Shown piece by piece: positions 1 through 9,392 of a stretch of 64,000 nucleotides of DNA. The notes under the pieces were generated by a model that saw only the letters and a program-made list of their open reading frames with translations, did not search any database and was not told where the DNA came from. The stretch is from Gluconacetobacter tumulicola. GTDB taxonomy: Bacteria; Pseudomonadota; Alphaproteobacteria; Acetobacterales; Acetobacteraceae. The position numbers and the translations under genes were made by a program. Numbering within the stretch: position 1 is the first letter of the stretch; every line of letters starts with the position of its first letter. The stretch is from assembly GCF_014174215.1 (NCBI RefSeq), contig NZ_JABEQL010000004.1:124001-188000 (forward strand), given 5' to 3'.

Positions 1-610
1 CCTGGATCTCGACGATGCCGCCGGCCTCGGTCAGGACGAAATTGGCGTCGGCGGCGGCCGCGCTGTCCTCGTCGTAATCAAGGTCCAGCACTGCCCCGGC
101 CCCGGTCAGGCCGCAGGAGATCGCGGCGACCTGCGCCGTCAGCGGCACGCGGGCCAGGACGCGGTTGCGCACCAGCTTTTCCAGCGCCAGCCGCAGGGCG
201 ACCCAGGCGCCGGTGATCGAGGCGCAGCGGGTGCCGCCATCGGCATTCAGCACGTCGCAATCGACGGTGATCGAGATTTCGCCCAGCGCGCTGAGGTCGG
301 TCACGGCGCGCAGCGAGCGGCCGATCAGGCGCTGGATTTCCTGCGTGCGGCCCGACTGCTTGCCCTTTGCGGCCTCGCGCGCGCCGCGCGTGTGGGTGGC
401 GCGGGGCAGCATGCCGTATTCCGCCGTCACCCAGCCCTTGCCCTGGCCGCGCAGGAAGGGCGGCACGCGCGGTTCGACACTGGCGGCGCACAGCACCTCG
501 GTCCCGCCCATGCGGATCAGGGCCGATCCCTCGGCGTGGCGGGCAAAGCCCGTTTCGATGGAGACGGGGCGCAGCGCGTCGGGGGCGCGGCCCGAGGGGC
601 GGGTGGTCAT
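1..610 (-). CDS. rph: Ribonuclease PH, 3' part beyond the left edge
   Basis: RNase PH is a phosphorolytic 3'-5' exoribonuclease that trims tRNA 3' ends. Reading the complement from the ATG at 608-610 gives a protein beginning [16 protein letters not shown]. It continues through the family's conserved blocks: [30 protein letters not shown] with the downstream [17 protein letters not shown] phosphate/RNA-binding region, and [15 protein letters not shown]. About 203 residues are visible of the usual ~237, so only the C-terminal helix and the stop lie outside the window. The gene is divergent from hrcA, an arrangement common in alphaproteobacteria, which supports both calls. No frameshift is seen. 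Confidence 0.96.
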   Translation of the reverse strand, partial: MTTRPSGRAPDALRPVSIETGFARHAEGSALIRMGGTEVLCAASVEPRVPPFLRGQGKGWVTAEYGMLPRATHTRGAREAAKGKQSGRTQEIQRLIGRSLRAVTDLSALGEISITVDCDVLNADGGTRCASITGAWVALRLALEKLVRNRVLARVPLTAQVAAISCGLTGAGAVLDLDYDEDSAAAADANFVLTEAGGIVEIQ

Positions 611-858
611 GGGCAAATGATACTCCGCATCGACAGGCAGGGTATTCCGGGGCGGGCCGCCGAAAAGGCGGGCATAGCCCGAGCCGGGGGATAAAGGCCA
701 GCCCGACGCTTGTCATCGCCTGCCGGCGCCTCCAGATTCCGTTGCAGCGGTTGCCCGCGCGCCACCTGTTCAGGGGGCATCGAAACTTTGGCGGCGACCT
801 CGTATAATGCTCAATACGGCCGGTATTTCCGGCTGCGAACGTGGAGGCTTCAAGCAGG

Positions 859-1926
859 ATGAATCCCGGCACGCTGTCTTCCCGTCCGGCCCTGCCGCCG
901 GGGCTGGATGCCCGTTCGGCGGCGATCCTGCGCGAGATCGTCGAACAATATGTCGAAACCGGCGAGCCGGTCGGCTCGCGCACCCTGTCGCGGCGCCTGC
1001 CGCTGCCGCTCTCGCCCGCCACCATCCGCAATGTGATGGCGGACCTGACCGAGGCCGGTCTGCTGTTCTCGCCCCACGCGTCGGCGGGCCGGCTGCCGAC
1101 GGAAAAGGGGGTGCGGCTGTTCGTCGATGGCCTGCTGCAATTCGGCAGCCTGAGCGAGGATGAGCGCGAGACCATCACCAACTCGCTGGAGATGCGCGGG
1201 CGCTCGTTGCAGGACACGCTGGCCGAGGCGTCGTCGATGCTGTCGGGCCTGTCCTCGGCCGCCGGGCTGGTGCTGGCGCCCAAGGGCGACGGGGCGGTGA
1301 AGCATATCGAATTCGTGGCCCTGGGCCCCCGGCGCGCCCTGGTGATCCTGGTGGGCGCGGACGGGCAGGTGGAAAACCGGGTGATCGAGATCCCGATCGG
1401 CCTGCCGCCCTCGGCGCTGGTCGAGGCGGGGAACTACCTCAACGCCCAGCTGGCGGGCCGTTCGCTGGAGGATCTGCGCGCGCATGTCAGCGCGGATATG
1501 AGTGCCAATCGCAGCGAGCTGCACCATCTGACGGCCGAGATCGTGGCCAGCGGGCTGGCGACGTGGAGCGATGTGGACCGTGGCGGCACGCTGTTCGTGC
1601 GCGGCCAGGCGCGCCTGCTGGCCGACGTGACGGAGATCGAGCGCCTGTCCACCATTCAGATGCTGTTCGAGCGGCTGGAAACGCAGGAGACGATGCTGCG
1701 CCTGCTGGAACTGGCCCAGGAATCGGACGGCGTACGGATCTTCATCGGGGCCGAAAGTGGCCTGTTCGGCCTGTCCGGCACCTCGGTGGTGGTGGCGCCG
1801 GCGCGGACCGAGAGCAATCGCATCGTAGGCGCGATCGGCGTGATCGGCCCCACGCGGCTCAATTACGGGCGTATCATACCGGTGGTGGACTACACGGCGC
1901 GGGTTATCGGCAGAATGCTCGGCTGA
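859..1926 (+). CDS. hrcA: Heat-inducible transcription repressor HrcA
   Basis: HrcA represses class I heat-shock operons (groESL, sometimes dnaK) by binding CIRCE and needs GroEL to stay active. The 355-residue protein has an N-terminal winged helix ([19 protein letters not shown], then [13 protein letters not shown]), the conserved [12 protein letters not shown] block, and a GAF-like C-terminal domain ending in a family-typical [19 protein letters not shown] stretch. I chose the ATG at 859 because a GGAGG lies about 11 bases upstream. A GTG at 841 is also in frame. A TATAAT at 803-808 could be the -10 box, but its -35 is poor. No CIRCE palindrome is visible between rph and hrcA, so autoregulation is not evident. 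Unusually, grpE does not follow. Confidence 0.96.
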   Translation: MNPGTLSSRPALPPGLDARSAAILREIVEQYVETGEPVGSRTLSRRLPLPLSPATIRNVMADLTEAGLLFSPHASAGRLPTEKGVRLFVDGLLQFGSLSEDERETITNSLEMRGRSLQDTLAEASSMLSGLSSAAGLVLAPKGDGAVKHIEFVALGPRRALVILVGADGQVENRVIEIPIGLPPSALVEAGNYLNAQLAGRSLEDLRAHVSADMSANRSELHHLTAEIVASGLATWSDVDRGGTLFVRGQARLLADVTEIERLSTIQMLFERLETQETMLRLLELAQESDGVRIFIGAESGLFGLSGTSVVVAPARTESNRIVGAIGVIGPTRLNYGRIIPVVDYTARVIGRMLG

Positions 1927-2068
1927 ATCTCCGCCCGGACACGCGCGCTGGTGGCGATCCGGCGCGGGCGTGAAAGGCCGGACGGCCTTGGTGCCGCCAT
2001 CTTCCTGCCCTAGCTACCGGGACGGTGCGTTCGTTTCCGCCCGGCGCGCATGTTCGAGGAGAGCCTTA

Positions 2069-2956
2069 ATGCCCCGTCCCGATGCACGCCAGGCCGGCAC
2101 GTTCCTGATCGGTGGCGACCTGCCGGTCGCGCGCCTGGGGTTCGGCGCCATGCGCATTACCGGGCGCGGAATCTGGGGCGACCCGCCCGACCGCGGTCAT
2201 GCGCTGGAAACCCTGCGCCGCGCGGTGGCCTGCGGGGTTACCCTGATCGACACCGCCGACGCCTACGGCCCTTATGTCAGCGAGGATCTGATCCGCGCTG
2301 CCCTGCACCCTTATGCCGGGCTGCATATCGCGACCAAGGGCGGCCACACCCGCCATGGACCGGACATCTGGCGCCCGGTGGGCAATCCGAACTATCTGCG
2401 CCAGTGCGTGCTGATGAGCATGCGCCGCCTGGGCGTGGAGCGGGTCGACCTGTGGCAGTTGCATCGCGTGGGGCCGGACTGCCCGCCGGAGGTGCAGTTC
2501 GAGGTCATCGCCGCGATGCGCGCGGAAGGGCTGATCCGTCATGTCGGCCTGTCCGAAGTGTCGGTGGAGATGATCGAGCGGGCCCAGCGCTTCTTCCCGG
2601 TCGTGACGGTGCAGAACCGCTATAATCTGGTCAATCGCGCGTCCGAGGACGTGCTGGATTATTGCGCCGCGCGCGGGATCGGCTTCATTCCCTGGGCGCC
2701 GCTGGCGGCGGGCTCGCTGGCGCGGGAAGGCGGTGTGCTGGATCGGACGGCGCGCGCGCTGGGGGCTACGCCGGGACAGGTGGCGCTGGCCTGGCTGCTG
2801 CGCCGCGCCCCGGTGATGCTGCCGATCCCCGGCACCGGCAGCCCCGCGCATGTCGAAGAGAATGTGGCCGCCGCCGGACTGGTGCTGGACGATGCGACCT
2901 TCACCCGGCTGGAGCAGGAGGGGCGCGTGGAATGGCGCCGTCAGGCGGATGGTTGA
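2069..2956 (+). CDS. Aldo/keto reductase family oxidoreductase
   Basis: A 295-residue NADPH-dependent aldo/keto reductase, predicted to be a cytosolic TIM barrel that reduces aldehydes or ketones. The catalytic tetrad can be read directly: Asp61 and Tyr66 in DTADAYGPY, Lys90 in ATKGG, His132 in LHRVG. A C-terminal [13 protein letters not shown] stretch matches the cofactor-binding region. An in-frame ATG lies 99 bases further upstream, but the start at 2069 has a good ribosome site (GAGGAGAG, 2055-2062) and begins the conserved part of the family. It lies 142 bases after hrcA on the same strand, and the two could be co-transcribed. It resembles the YdbC/pyridoxal-reductase-like branch. The substrate cannot be assigned. 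Confidence 0.9.
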   Translation: MPRPDARQAGTFLIGGDLPVARLGFGAMRITGRGIWGDPPDRGHALETLRRAVACGVTLIDTADAYGPYVSEDLIRAALHPYAGLHIATKGGHTRHGPDIWRPVGNPNYLRQCVLMSMRRLGVERVDLWQLHRVGPDCPPEVQFEVIAAMRAEGLIRHVGLSEVSVEMIERAQRFFPVVTVQNRYNLVNRASEDVLDYCAARGIGFIPWAPLAAGSLAREGGVLDRTARALGATPGQVALAWLLRRAPVMLPIPGTGSPAHVEENVAAAGLVLDDATFTRLEQEGRVEWRRQADG

Positions 2957-3008
2957 CGCCCCGCCCGGGGGGCGACGCCGCGGCCCGAGAATGCTAGGAG
3001 AGGCGTCC

Positions 3009-3074
3009 TTGCCCGTCGTGACGGATCTCGTTCCCTTGCCCTTCGCCCATTGGACCCTGGATGATTTTTCGTAA
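3009..3074 (+). other. Possible short upstream ORF overlapping the mrcA start
   Basis: A strong Shine-Dalgarno run (AGGAGAGG, 2996-3003) precedes a TTG at 3009, not the mrcA ATG. The frame runs 21 codons and stops at 3072-3074, overlapping the mrcA start at 3061 by 14 bases. The same frame also has an ATG at 2991. It could couple translation into mrcA, whose own ribosome site is weak. This may equally be chance. Confidence 0.2.
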
Positions 3075-5814
3075 CGGATCAGGCCGTGACGGCCGGCTGC
3101 TTGTCACCTCGCGCGTTGGGGGCGATGTCGTCGAAGGCGCGGCCCCGGGCCAGCCCCGGCGTGGCTTCGGCCTGACCGGGCCGGGCGGCGGCCCGCGCCG
3201 GCCGCGCTTCCGGCTGGTCCGCCGCCTGCTGGGTGGCGGGGCGGCCGTGGTGCTGCTGGTGACGCTGGCTGGCGGGCTGGTGGCCTGGACGAAATATGAG
3301 CAGCTGGTGGCCGACCTGCCGACGGTGGACGGGCTGCGCACCTATCAGCCGCCGGTCATGAGCCGCCTCTATTCCGGCGATGACAAGGTGATGGCGGAGC
3401 TGGCGGCCGAACGGCGCATCTTCGTGCCTTATTCGGCCATTCCGGCCCGGGTGAAGAATGCCGTCATCGCGGCCGAGGACCAGAAATTCTATACCCATGG
3501 CGGCGTCGACCCGTTCGCGATCATCCGCGCGGGGCTGAGCGACCTGACCGTGCATAGGGGCCACCGCCCGATGGGGGCCTCGACGATCACCCAGCAGGTG
3601 GCGCGCATCATGCTGCTGGGATCGAAGCAGACCCTGTCGCTGGAACGCAAGGCAAGGGAAGCCCTGCTGGCGATCCGGATCGAGCAGACGCTGCCCAAGG
3701 AGAAGATCCTCGAGATCTACCTGAACGAAATCTATCTCGGCGCGGGTGCCTATGGCGTGGGGGCTGCGGCCCAGACCTATTTCAACAAGCCGCTGGACCA
3801 GGTGGACGATGCCGAGGCCGCGTTCCTGGGCGCGCTGCCGAAATCGCCCACCAACTACAACCCCTATCGCTTCCCTGACGCCGCCAAGGGAAGGCGCGAC
3901 TGGGTGCTGCAACGCATGGCCGAGACCGGCGCCATTTCCGATAGCGATGCCCGCGCCGCGCAGAATGAGCCGCTGGTGCCGCAATCCTTTACACGCCCGG
4001 GCCCGGTCCCCGGTTCGGAATGGTTCGGCGAGGAAGTCCGCCGCCAGCTGATCGAGCGGTACGGGCAGGACACCACCATGCAGGGTGGCCTTCTGGTCCA
4101 TACCAGCATGGACCCGCAGCTGCAGCAGATCGCCACCGCGGCGGTGCGTGACGGGCTGATGGCCTATGACCATGATCATGGCGGCTGGCGCGGGCCGGTG
4201 GGGCATCTGGACGGTGTGGCGAACGCCGGCCAGTGGGTCCCCGCCCTGGCTGGTACGGCGCGGCTGCCCGGCATGCTGGACCCCTGGCGCCTTGGGGTCC
4301 TGCTGTCGCCGTCGACGGGCGAGATCGGCTGGCTGGAAGGGCCGGCGGCGCGTGCCGAACCGCGCACCGGCCGGTTGCTGGCGCGCGACATGGCCTGGAT
4401 GCGCCGCATGCGGGCCCCGCATGCGGGTGACCTGCTGATGGTCGAGCCGCAGGCCGAGGGCGGCGGGGTCGCGCTGCGCCAGGTGCCGAAGGTCGAAGGC
4501 GCGCTGGTGACGATGGACGTGCGGACGGGCCGGGTGCTGGCGATGGTGGGCGGTTGGTCGTTCGGCCAGTCGCAGTTCAACCGCGCCACCCAGGCGCTGC
4601 GCCAGCCCGGATCGTCCTTCAAGCCGTTCGTCTATCTGACGGCGATGGAGCAGGGGATTTCGCCGTCGCAGAAATTCGACGATTCCCCAGTCTCGTACGG
4701 CACATGGCACCCGAACAATTACGAGAAGGATTTCTGGGGCCCCACCACCCTGCATGACGCGCTGCGGGAATCGCGCAATCTGGTGACCATTCGCCTGGCG
4801 GCCCATATCGGCATGAAATCGGTGGCGAACATGGCCATGTCGCTGCAACTGGTCGATGCCATGCCCCATGTCCTGCCCGCCGCCCTGGGCGCGGTGGAGA
4901 CGACCGTGCTGCGTGAGGCCGGGGCCTATGCCACCATCGCGGCGGGCGGACGGCTGGTGACGCCGACCCTGATCGACAATGTGCAGGACCGCGACGGCCA
5001 TGTGCTGTGGCAGCCGCCGGGCCTGGGCTTGCAGGCGGCGGCCACGCCCGGTCCCGCCACGCCCGCATCTGGCGCCCCCGCGTCTGCCGTTGCGGCGCCG
5101 CAATCGGCCTCCGCGAGCGGCCAGACGCCGGCATTGGCACAGGCGGCGATTGTGGCGGCGATGGCCGCGCCGGCCGATGGGCCGGTGCTGGTCGATACGC
5201 GGCCGCAGGTGGCCTCGCCGGCCAGCGCGTTCCAGATCGTGACGATGATGCGCGACGTGATCCTGCGCGGCACCGGGACCCGGGCGGGGCAGGGGATCGA
5301 CCGCCCCATCGCCGGCAAGACGGGCACCAGCCAGAATTTCAACGATGCGTGGTTCGCCGGTTTCTCGCCTGATATCGTGACGATCGTCTGGGTCGGGTTC
5401 GACACGCCGCAGACCCTGGGCAAGAACGAGACCGGCGGCACGATCGCCGGCCCGATCTGGAACCGGGTGATGAAGGCGGTACTGGCCGACCGGCCGAAGC
5501 TGGATTTCCCCGTTCCGCAGGGGCTGACGCTGACGCGTTACGATACCGGGATGGGCATGGCGATGGATGCCTTCAAGCCCGACCAGGTGCCGGGCATCAG
5601 TGCCGACCTGAACGCCACCGCGACCGGCGCGCTGACCGCCGAGGACACCGGCGCCGAGACGATGCCGGATTCCGAGAGCGACATGGCGGCATCGCCCTCC
5701 GCCGCGCCGGCAGGCGGCCCCGCGACCGGCCCCGGCGCCGTGCCGGGCCAGCCCGCGCCGTCGGCCGCCGCCCCGGCCGCCGGGGGTGACATCGGCATGG
5801 GCGGCCTGTATTGA
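3061..5814 (+). CDS. mrcA: Penicillin-binding protein 1A (bifunctional class A PBP)
   Basis: This enzyme polymerises and cross-links peptidoglycan in the periplasm. The 917-residue protein has a short cytoplasmic arm and one membrane span at about residues 56-77. A GT51 glycosyltransferase domain follows, with catalytic Glu139 in AAEDQKFYTHGG, the GASTITQQVAR motif and the EIYLNEIYLGAGAYGV block. The C-terminal transpeptidase has Ser518-x-x-Lys521 (SSFK), SRN near 571-573 and KTG at 753-755. An Ala/Pro/Gly-rich linker interrupts the transpeptidase region near residues 660-710, and another low-complexity tail closes the protein. Such linkers are common in acetic acid bacteria. The ATG at 3061 has no clear ribosome site, so the start is uncertain. 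It lies 70 bases ahead of prfB, a frequent alphaproteobacterial neighbour. Confidence 0.96.
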   Translation: MIFRNGSGRDGRLLVTSRVGGDVVEGAAPGQPRRGFGLTGPGGGPRRPRFRLVRRLLGGGAAVVLLVTLAGGLVAWTKYEQLVADLPTVDGLRTYQPPVMSRLYSGDDKVMAELAAERRIFVPYSAIPARVKNAVIAAEDQKFYTHGGVDPFAIIRAGLSDLTVHRGHRPMGASTITQQVARIMLLGSKQTLSLERKAREALLAIRIEQTLPKEKILEIYLNEIYLGAGAYGVGAAAQTYFNKPLDQVDDAEAAFLGALPKSPTNYNPYRFPDAAKGRRDWVLQRMAETGAISDSDARAAQNEPLVPQSFTRPGPVPGSEWFGEEVRRQLIERYGQDTTMQGGLLVHTSMDPQLQQIATAAVRDGLMAYDHDHGGWRGPVGHLDGVANAGQWVPALAGTARLPGMLDPWRLGVLLSPSTGEIGWLEGPAARAEPRTGRLLARDMAWMRRMRAPHAGDLLMVEPQAEGGGVALRQVPKVEGALVTMDVRTGRVLAMVGGWSFGQSQFNRATQALRQPGSSFKPFVYLTAMEQGISPSQKFDDSPVSYGTWHPNNYEKDFWGPTTLHDALRESRNLVTIRLAAHIGMKSVANMAMSLQLVDAMPHVLPAALGAVETTVLREAGAYATIAAGGRLVTPTLIDNVQDRDGHVLWQPPGLGLQAAATPGPATPASGAPASAVAAPQSASASGQTPALAQAAIVAAMAAPADGPVLVDTRPQVASPASAFQIVTMMRDVILRGTGTRAGQGIDRPIAGKTGTSQNFNDAWFAGFSPDIVTIVWVGFDTPQTLGKNETGGTIAGPIWNRVMKAVLADRPKLDFPVPQGLTLTRYDTGMGMAMDAFKPDQVPGISADLNATATGALTAEDTGAETMPDSESDMAASPSAAPAGGPATGPGAVPGQPAPSAAAPAAGGDIGMGGLY

Positions 5815-5884
5815 CCCCGTTTGCATTTCCTGTCGGGTAGGCCGCCGGTCGGCTGCCCCTCTTGACCGATGGAGTTCCTGTTCC

Positions 5885-7016
5885 ATGTCCGCCGAGACCG
5901 AGGCTCTCAACGACCAGATCAAGCAGTCGGTGGCACTGCTGAGGAGGCATCTTTGACTGGGATGTCGCACTTGGCCGCCTGGCCGAACTGAACAACCGGG
6001 CGGAGGACCCGGATCTGTGGAACGATCCGGATGCCGCCCAGAAGCTGATGCGCGAGCGCACCCTCCTGGCCGGGCAGGTCGAGGGGGTGCAGCGGCTGGA
6101 AGCCGATGTCCGCGATACGCTGGATCTGGTCGAACTGGCCGAGATGGAAGGCGACGAGGCCGTCCTGAAGGACGCCACGCGGATGCTGCGCGACCTGGCC
6201 GACGAGGCCAAGCGCCGCGAGACCGAGAGCCTGCTGTCCGGCGAGGCCGACAGCAATGACTGCTACATGGAAGTCAATGCCGGCGCGGGCGGTACCGAGG
6301 CCCAGGACTGGGCCGAGATGCTGCTGCGCATGTACACGCGCTGGGCCGAACAGCATGGCTACAAGGTCACGTTGATGGAAAGCTCGGAGGGCGAGCAGGC
6401 GGGGCTGAAATCGGCGACGATCCAGGTGTCCGGCCCCAACGCCTATGGCTGGCTGAAGACCGAGGCCGGCGTGCATCGGCTGGTGCGGATTTCGCCCTTC
6501 GACGCCGCCGCGCGGCGGCAGACCTCCTTCGCCTCGGTGTGGGTCTATCCGGTGGTCGATGATTCGATCGAGATCGAGATCAACGAAGCCGACCTGAAGG
6601 TCGATACGTTCCGTGCTTCGGGCGCGGGCGGACAGCACGTCAACAAGACGGAATCCGCGATTCGCATCACCCATATTCCCACGGGCATCATCGTGGCCTG
6701 CCAGACCGACCGGTCGCAGCACCGCAACCGGGCCACGGCGATGACGATGCTGAAGGCCCGCATGTACGAGCAGGAACTGCAGCGGCGCGAAGCCGCCGCA
6801 GCCCAGACCGAGGCGGCAAAGACCGATATCGGCTGGGGGCACCAGATCCGTTCCTACGTGCTGGCGCCCTACCAACTGGTGAAGGACCTGCGGACCAATG
6901 TCGAGCGGGGCAATCCCGGCGCCGTGCTGGACGGCGACCTGGACGATTTCATGGCGGCGGCCCTGGCTGCCCGGGTGGGAGCCACCCGGTCCGAGGCCAG
7001 CGCCTCCGCGCAGTGA
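5885..7016 (+). CDS. prfB: Peptide chain release factor 2, expressed by programmed +1 frameshift
   Basis: RF2 terminates translation at UGA and UAA. Translation starts at the ATG at 5885, reads 23 codons and meets an in-frame TGA at 5954-5956. After a +1 shift at CTT-TGA-C the frame resumes at 5955 ([14 protein letters not shown]...) and runs to the stop at 7014-7016. The coding sequence is therefore 5885-5953 joined to 5955-7016, 376 residues. The RF2 recognition tripeptide SPF ([10 protein letters not shown]) and the GGQ peptidyl-hydrolysis motif ([14 protein letters not shown]) are both intact. If the shift is ignored, the gene looks N-terminally truncated, with a false start at 6048. An intrinsic terminator follows at 7043. 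Confidence 0.97.
5942..5957 (+). promoter_or_regulatory. prfB programmed +1 frameshift site
   Basis: The layout is the classical autoregulatory one. An internal Shine-Dalgarno AGGAGG (5942-5947) sits three bases upstream of the slippery CTT (5951-5953). The in-frame stop TGA (5954-5956) is followed by C, the weak termination context. Low RF2 favours the shift into the +1 frame and restores RF2. The spacing is the same as in the E. coli site. Only the SD-like bases and the CAT triplet differ. Confidence 0.95.
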
Positions 7017-7042
7017 TCGCGGGATATCCCCGGCGGCAGGAA

Positions 7043-7068
7043 AGGGTGGCTTCGGCCGCCCTTTTTTT
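7043..7068 (+). terminator. Rho-independent terminator after prfB
   Basis: An 8-bp stem, AGGGTGGC (7043-7050) with GCCGCCCT (7055-7062) and one G:T pair, is closed by a TTCG tetraloop. It runs straight into seven T residues. It starts 27 bases after the prfB stop, so it most likely ends the mrcA-prfB transcript. Confidence 0.85.
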
Positions 7069-7603
7069 GGCCGTCTCCATGGTGCGGTTCGGTGCCGCGC
7101 GATGGATTCGAACCCGGTCCCGGCCTCCTGCGTTGAGGTTTCGTCAGCGCGGTGAACGAGGCCGCGTGGGGCCGGTCAGCCATTGTGTCGGATTCGCAAC
7201 GAAATCGGACTCGGCGCGAAAAATGGCAGAAAAACGGGCACGATCTCAAAAATCGCCAGTTTTTGGCCATTTATGACAGGTTGTTAATATGGCCATTTTT
7301 TGGGCCACTGATGACAAATTACTCGTTTCAAATTCGATAAATATCTTGCTTGACATCGGATGGGCGCAATAGCCCAATTCGACGGCTTGGCGGCATTTCG
7401 ATGTCTGTCCGGTCAGGTCGGAACGCAGGGGATGCACGATCCCGATGTAGTCTGTTACGCCCTTTCGCACGTGTGCGTGGTTCGTGCCACGGCATGACCC
7501 GGGTTTACCCGGGGTGAGGGTCGGACGCTGCGCAGTGGTCCTGATTTGTTGTGGTTTTGAGTGCCGAAACCGGCGTGGACGAGAGGGTTAAGGAGGTTTC
7601 GAC
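7069..7603 (+). promoter_or_regulatory. Long upstream region of the tonB operon with an AT-rich repeat cluster
   Basis: No credible gene is seen here. About 7217-7345 is strikingly AT-rich for this chromosome. It holds repeated GGCCATT-type motifs: AAATGGC near 7221, TTGGCCATTTA near 7263, TATGGCCATTTTT near 7288 and TTGGGCCA near 7301. It also holds a near-direct repeat of about 23 bases (7260-7282 and 7296-7320) centred on TTTTTGG..CCA..ATGACA. A TTGACA at 7350-7355 could be a -35 box, but no good -10 lies at the right distance. The arrangement looks like an operator region. The regulator is unknown. Confidence 0.4.
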
Positions 7604-8263
7604 ATGAACTACGCGGAACAACAACGCAGTCCGACGAAGCATATCATCGGCATAACTGTCGTTGTTCTCCTGCACGTGGTTCTGATCTGGGCGTTGATGA
7701 ACGGGCTCGGGGCGAAGATCGTCCAGGAGCTGCATCCGCCCATCCAGACCAAGATTATTACGGAGCCAAAGCCGCCGCCGCCGCCGCCACCACCGCCGCC
7801 GCCGCCGGTGATGACGCAGCCGCCGCCGCCGTACATTCCGCCGCCGAAGATCCAGATTCAGCCGCCGCCGCAGCAGGTGATCAGGCAGGTGACGCATACA
7901 CCACCGCCGAAGCCTGTGCCGCCTTCGCCGCCTGTGCCGCCGTCGGCGCAGAACGCGCCGGTCGGGCCGCCGGTTCCGGATCATCTGGCGGGTGCGCGTC
8001 CGGTCAACAACGTCAAGCTCGAATATCCCGAGGAAATGCTCGAGGAGAATCGGGAAGGCCGCGTGACCGTGGTGTGCGACGTGGAGCAGGACGGGGCGAC
8101 CAGCAACTGCGCCGTGACGAGCGTGCAGGGTGGGCAGGCTTTCTCCCAGGCCGCGTTGGATTACGTCCGCCGCGCCCGGTATCAGCCGGCGGTGAAGAAT
8201 GGCGTGCCCATCAAGGAGTTCCGCCATCCGTATACGATTACCTTCAGGCTCAGCAACGACTGA
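7604..8263 (+). CDS. tonB: Energy transducer TonB
   Basis: TonB spans the periplasm and passes proton-motive force from ExbB-ExbD to outer-membrane receptors. The 219-residue protein has an N-terminal signal anchor (about residues 13-32, HIIGITVVVLLHVVLIWALM, including the conserved His). A long Pro/Lys-rich rod follows with runs of up to twelve prolines near residues 51-68. The C-terminal domain contains the family's YP motif (LEYPEEMLEENREGRV) and ends near FRHPYTITFRL. A strong ribosome site (AAGGAGG, 7590-7596) fixes the start at 7604. It heads the operon with exbB, two exbD genes and an exported repeat protein. Probable clients are the receptors at 42832 and 62503. Confidence 0.95.
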   Translation: MNYAEQQRSPTKHIIGITVVVLLHVVLIWALMNGLGAKIVQELHPPIQTKIITEPKPPPPPPPPPPPPVMTQPPPPYIPPPKIQIQPPPQQVIRQVTHTPPPKPVPPSPPVPPSAQNAPVGPPVPDHLAGARPVNNVKLEYPEEMLEENREGRVTVVCDVEQDGATSNCAVTSVQGGQAFSQAALDYVRRARYQPAVKNGVPIKEFRHPYTITFRLSND

Positions 8264-8277
8264 GGGTCACCTAACGA

Positions 8278-8312
8278 CCGGGGCCGGCCGGATGTAAGTC
8301 CGACGGCTCCGG
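8278..8312 (+). other. Intercistronic stem-loop between tonB and exbB
   Basis: CCGGGGCCG (8278-8286) pairs with CGGCTCCGG (8304-8312) apart from one G:T pair, with a second small CGGA/TCCG pairing inside the loop. No T-run follows. It is better read as an mRNA-stability or partial-attenuation element than as a full terminator. Confidence 0.5.
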
Positions 8313-8355
8313 GGTTCCGGTAAACGGGCCATTTACCACAGAGGATTTGGAGTAC

Positions 8356-9390
8356 ATGACCAGACTGCACCGTGTTCCTGTCGTTGCCGCGTCGGCCCTG
8401 GCTGCCATTCTGAGCGTCTCATCGCCCGTGATCGCGGTGGCTCAGGACGCACAGTCCACCGCTCCGGCCGCCGCTCCCGCTCCTGACGCGTCGGCTCCCG
8501 CCGCCACGGCGCCGGCCGCTCCGGCGCCCGATGCATCGGCTCCGGCCGCCGCTCCGGCCGCGCCGACCGATGGTTCGGCCCCTGCCGCTCCGGCCGCCGA
8601 CGCATCCGCCCCGGCTCCCGTGACGCCGCCGGCGGAAGATGCCGCCCCGGCCAAGCCGGCGGGCAACCCGTATGGCCTGGATGCGCTGTGGCGCAATGGT
8701 GACATCATCGCCCGCGGCGTCCTGCTGATCATGGTCGTCATGTCGCTGGGCACGTGGTACATCATGATCACGAAGTTCTTCGAACAGATGCGTATGTTCT
8801 CGGCCGCCAAGGAAGCCGCGACGACCTTCTGGACCAAGTCCTCGATCCAGGAAGGCGCCGCCGCGCTGAAGCCGTCCTCGCCGTTCCGCTACATCGCCGA
8901 TACCGGCATCGTCGCGGCCGAGCACCATGAGGGCACGATGCAGGAATCGATCGACCTGCATACCTGGACCTCGATGTCGATCCAGCGCGCCGTCGATACC
9001 ATCCAGGCGCGTATGCAGGGTGGCCTGGCCTTCCTCGGCACCGTGGGTTCCACCTCGCCGTTCGTCGGCCTGTTCGGCACCGTCTGGGGTATCTATCACG
9101 CCCTGACCGCCATCGGCATCGCCGGCCAGGCGTCGATCGACAAGGTTGCCGGCCCGGTCGGTGAATCGCTGATCATGACCGCGATCGGTCTGGGCACCGC
9201 CGTTCCGGCCGTGCTGGGCTACAACCTGCTGGTCCGCCGCAACAAGGGCGCCATGGACAAGGTCCGCAACTTCGCCGCCGACCTGCAGTCGATCCTGCTG
9301 GGTGGCTTCCGTCATGGTGTTGCGCCGGAAATCGTGGTTCATCCCGATAGCTCGCCGACCACCACCACCACCTCCAACCGGGTTGCCTGA
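8356..9390 (+). CDS. exbB: ExbB proton-channel protein with Ala/Pro-rich N-terminal extension
   Basis: ExbB is the MotA/TolQ/ExbB-family inner-membrane subunit that, with ExbD, powers TonB. The 344-residue protein starts with a signal peptide (cleavage expected near VIAVAQD). A periplasmic Ala/Pro segment of about 75 residues with repeated APDASAPAA-like units follows. The first transmembrane helix (ARGVLLIMVVMSLGTWYIMI), a large cytoplasmic loop, and the TM2-TM3 region with GTVGSTSPFVGLFGTVWGI complete it. I chose the ATG at 8356 (GGAG just upstream) rather than a TTG nine bases earlier. Many alphaproteobacterial ExbB proteins have such an extended, secreted N-terminus, whose function is unclear. 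Confidence 0.95.
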   Translation: MTRLHRVPVVAASALAAILSVSSPVIAVAQDAQSTAPAAAPAPDASAPAATAPAAPAPDASAPAAAPAAPTDGSAPAAPAADASAPAPVTPPAEDAAPAKPAGNPYGLDALWRNGDIIARGVLLIMVVMSLGTWYIMITKFFEQMRMFSAAKEAATTFWTKSSIQEGAAALKPSSPFRYIADTGIVAAEHHEGTMQESIDLHTWTSMSIQRAVDTIQARMQGGLAFLGTVGSTSPFVGLFGTVWGIYHALTAIGIAGQASIDKVAGPVGESLIMTAIGLGTAVPAVLGYNLLVRRNKGAMDKVRNFAADLQSILLGGFRHGVAPEIVVHPDSSPTTTTTSNRVA

Positions 9391-9392
9391 AC

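Noticed and set aside
611-858. CIRCE element expected ahead of hrcA
   Set aside because: No TTAGCACTC-N9-GAGTGCTAA-like inverted repeat is present in the gap.
3079-5970. Long minus-strand frame (about 960 codons) opposite mrcA
   Set aside because: It is antisense to a complete PBP1A with all catalytic motifs. It has no start context and no domains.
7093-7140. tRNA-like TTCGAA segment after prfB (minus strand)
   Set aside because: The TTCGAAT loop is present, but the flanking bases give only two T-stem pairs, and no acceptor, D or anticodon stems can be drawn.
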